DNA from: an uncultured Chlorobiales bacterium
GTDB taxonomy: Bacteria; Bacteroidota; Chlorobiia; Chlorobiales; Thermochlorobacteraceae
Assembly: GCA_937959145.1 (NCBI GenBank)
Contig: CALGMC010000065.1
Span: 1-6,735 of the forward strand
DNA length: 6,735 bases
Direction of reading: 5' to 3'
Position 1 is the stretch's first letter; every line of letters begins with the position of its first letter. The translations under genes were made by a program, and so were the position numbers. Positions 5,122 to 6,735 of this stretch are shown here, piece by piece. The notes under the pieces are model-generated. The model was not told where the DNA came from and did no database searches. It worked only from the letters and a program-made list of their open reading frames with translations.

Positions 5122-6144
5122 ATGAACATTGAAAAACTTGCACAAGAAAAAATCAATCAAAAAACAAAGCCACTTGGCGCACTTGGTTTATTGGAAGAAG
5201 TTGCAGTGCAGTTATGCGTGATTCAAAACACGCTTTCGCCAGCAATTACGAAAAAGCGAATGTTGGTGTTTGCCGCTTCGCACGGCATTGCTGATGAAGG
5301 TGTGAGTGCTTATCCAAAGGAAGTAACAGGGCAAATGGTCTTGAATTTTTTGCGCGGCGGCGCGGCAATTAATGTGCTGTCGGCGCACGGCGGAATTGAA
5401 CTTTGTGTGATTGACGTAGGCGTTGATATGGACTTTGGAAGCGAGGTCGACTCACCCTTTTTCTTCAACCGAAAAGTTCGACACGGCACGCGCAATTTTC
5501 TCAAAGAGCCTGCGATGACCTTCTCCGAATTTTCAAAAGCCATTGAAGCAGGAAGAGAGCAAGTGCGATTAGCAAAGTTTGCAGGTGTTTCGCTCTTGGG
5601 CATTGGTGAAATGGGCATTGGAAATACGACATCAGCGTCGGCGATTGTTTCAGCGTTGTTAGGGTTGCCCGCAGAGGAAACGGTCGGACGAGGCACAGGC
5701 GCAAGCGACGAAACGATGAAACGAAAAGTGCGCGTCGTGGCAGAATCGATTGAAAAGCACAGAGCAGACGATGCCGATGTGATTCATTGGCTTTCGTGCG
5801 TGGGTGGCTTTGAAATTGTGGCGATGACAGGTGTTTTGCTCGAGGCAGCAGAGCATAAAATCCCCGTTGTGGTTGATGGATTTATCGCAACAGCGGCGGC
5901 ATTGGCGGCAATTCAAATGAACAACGCCGTTCAAGCGAGTTGTTTTTGGGGACACTTATCAAACGAAAATGCTCACAAGCGTGTTTTAGACGCTCTTGGC
6001 GCAAAGCCGCTTCTGAACCTTAACATGCGTCTCGGTGAAGGCACAGGTGCCGTATTAGCCATGCACCTTATCGAAGCCGCCTCAAAAATTATGTGCGACA
6101 TGGCATCGTTTGAAGAAGCAGGCGTTTCTAAAAAAGAGAGATAA
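5122..6144 (+). CDS. cobT: Nicotinate-nucleotide--dimethylbenzimidazole phosphoribosyltransferase
   Basis: CobT transfers phosphoribose from nicotinate mononucleotide to dimethylbenzimidazole or another lower-ligand base. The product, an alpha-ribazole phosphate, is used in cobalamin nucleotide-loop assembly in the cytoplasm. The 340-residue length is normal for the family. Diagnostic motifs are visible: TKPLGALGLLEE (15-26), FAASHGIADEGVSAYPKEVT (50-69), GIGEMGIGNTTSASA (160-174), GRGTGASDE (189-197), VVDGFIATAAALA (250-262) and RLGEGTGA (303-310). E306 corresponds to the catalytic glutamate of the Salmonella enzyme. ATG at 5122 is chosen because the frame's upstream start is TTG at 5074, in front of the shared promoter-like motif, and family members begin close to this Met. 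The Shine-Dalgarno is weak (AAAGAT region). No other cob gene lies within the window. It is followed 18 bases later by the TPR gene, possibly on the same transcript. Confidence 0.95.
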   Translation: MNIEKLAQEKINQKTKPLGALGLLEEVAVQLCVIQNTLSPAITKKRMLVFAASHGIADEGVSAYPKEVTGQMVLNFLRGGAAINVLSAHGGIELCVIDVGVDMDFGSEVDSPFFFNRKVRHGTRNFLKEPAMTFSEFSKAIEAGREQVRLAKFAGVSLLGIGEMGIGNTTSASAIVSALLGLPAEETVGRGTGASDETMKRKVRVVAESIEKHRADDADVIHWLSCVGGFEIVAMTGVLLEAAEHKIPVVVDGFIATAAALAAIQMNNAVQASCFWGHLSNENAHKRVLDALGAKPLLNLNMRLGEGTGAVLAMHLIEAASKIMCDMASFEEAGVSKKER

Positions 6145-6146
6145 GT

Positions 6147-6160
6147 TTCTACAAATAGAA
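6147..6160 (+). other. Small hairpin between cobT and the TPR gene
   Basis: TTCTA (6147-6151) and TAGAA (6156-6160) form a perfect 5-base stem with a CAAA loop, three bases after the cobT stop and two bases before the next ATG. It is A/T rich and has no T tract, so it does not look like an intrinsic terminator. It could slightly mask the ribosome entry site of the downstream gene, or mean nothing. Confidence 0.2.
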
Positions 6161-6162
6161 GC

Positions 6163-6735
6163 ATGAACAGTCTGCAACAACAAGAAACCTTAATAGAAGA
6201 CCTTGAACAATACTTGTGTGAAGCGGAGAAAAAAATGACCGCTTCCCCAAAAGAAGTATTCGACGAAATCGAAAAACGACTTCAATTCAACAACGAAAGT
6301 GCGACTCAAAATCGAAAAGACAAAGCACAACAGATTGCCTTGCGTGTTCGTGGGCTAAACAATCAAGCCTATTGCAGTTTGATTGTGTGTGATTATCCGC
6401 TTGCCTTGCAAAAACTTGCTGACGCAAAAAAAGACCTTGATACCTTACTGAATTTTATCGAGAAAGAACAATTCATCGCGCTACAAGCAAGGAACTTCGA
6501 GATTGCAGGATTGACAAAATGGAGAATGGGAAATCACCAAGAGGCACTTGCGGAACTCGATAAAGCCATTGAGAACTACAACGCAATTAGAAAAGAAAGA
6601 GAATACTTTAATGTGCTCAATACCAAAGCATGTGTATATGCGTCAATAGGCGAATATGAAAAAGCCCTTGACTTGATGATAAAAGCAGGAAGATACTTTG
6701 AGAGCACAGGCGATAATAAAAAAACAGCAACGATT
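6163..6735 (+). CDS. TPR-repeat protein, N-terminal part (runs off right edge)
   Basis: ATG at 6163 opens a frame that stays open for 191 codons to the window end, so the protein is truncated here. The first 55 residues are charged, Gln/Glu/Lys rich and probably helical. Three tetratricopeptide-like helix pairs follow at about 60-93 (NNQAY...DYPLALQKLADA), 109-142 (GLTKWRMGNHQEALAELDKA) and 149-182 (ACVYASIGEYEKALDLMIKA). Each shows the small-residue and Y/A pattern of TPRs and is separated by 15 or fewer linking residues. There is no signal peptide, so it is probably cytoplasmic. Proteins of this build often continue into GGDEF, cyclase, SpoIIE or histidine-kinase domains, but the rest is not visible and no function is assigned. 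It starts 18 bases after cobT, and its codons look richer in A than those of cobT and the operon genes. Confidence 0.8.
   Translation, partial: MNSLQQQETLIEDLEQYLCEAEKKMTASPKEVFDEIEKRLQFNNESATQNRKDKAQQIALRVRGLNNQAYCSLIVCDYPLALQKLADAKKDLDTLLNFIEKEQFIALQARNFEIAGLTKWRMGNHQEALAELDKAIENYNAIRKEREYFNVLNTKACVYASIGEYEKALDLMIKAGRYFESTGDNKKTATI

Noticed and set aside
5049..5156. Extended starts of the GH13 gene (TTG 5156) and cobT (TTG 5074)
   Set aside because: Both would make the divergent genes overlap head to head and remove any promoter space. The downstream ATGs give a clean signal peptide and a normal CobT N-terminus.
6145..6162. Intrinsic terminator after cobT
   Set aside because: The stem is only five A/T-rich pairs and lacks a following T run.

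Overview
The window carries six protein genes and one possible very small one, tightly packed, with no RNA genes, insertion sequences or CRISPR array that I can see. The base composition is moderate. Ribosome binding sites are weak, short palindromic intergenic repeats are present, and a lipoprotein-like maltodextrin hydrolase sits beside cobT and a TPR-type protein. Together these fit a member of the Bacteroidota/Chlorobiota group, perhaps a Chloroherpeton- or Thermochlorobacter-like organism. That placement is an impression from style and gene content, not a demonstrated assignment.

Region 1 (1-2628, minus strand) is a compact operon reading leftwards: a UbiA-type polyprenyl-phosphate phosphoribosyltransferase-like membrane protein, a divergent PAP2 (DUF212) membrane phosphatase-like protein, and a DprE1-type FAD oxidase. 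The first two genes abut exactly (stop TAA followed directly by ATG) and the last two overlap by four bases (ATGA). In mycobacteria, proteins of these classes carry out the successive steps phosphoribosyl transfer to a lipid phosphate, 5'-phosphate removal and C2' oxidation on the way to decaprenylphosphoryl-arabinose. The gene order here matches the order of the reactions. The window therefore seems to hold most of a lipid-linked pentose donor pathway outside the actinobacteria, with the reductase (DprE2) probably just beyond the left edge. A 22-codon ORF with a strong Shine-Dalgarno sequence ends on the ubiA start codon and may act as a leader for the operon.

Region 2 (2629-2806) is intergenic. 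It holds an imperfect palindromic repeat whose left arm supplies the Shine-Dalgarno sequence of the small leader ORF, followed by a short region upstream of the thioesterase gene.

Region 3 (2807-5048) has a plus-strand hotdog acyl-CoA thioesterase converging, with a one-base gap, on a minus-strand GH13 alpha-glucan hydrolase that carries an N-terminal export signal.

Region 4 (5049-5121) is a 73-base divergent promoter region between the hydrolase and cobT. It contains a perfect ACAGTT-N8-AACTGT palindrome and a 12-base motif (TTATGTAACTTC) that also occurs upstream of the thioesterase gene.

Region 5 (5122-6735) contains cobT (lower-ligand activation for cobalamin), followed after 18 bases by a TPR-repeat protein that runs off the right edge.
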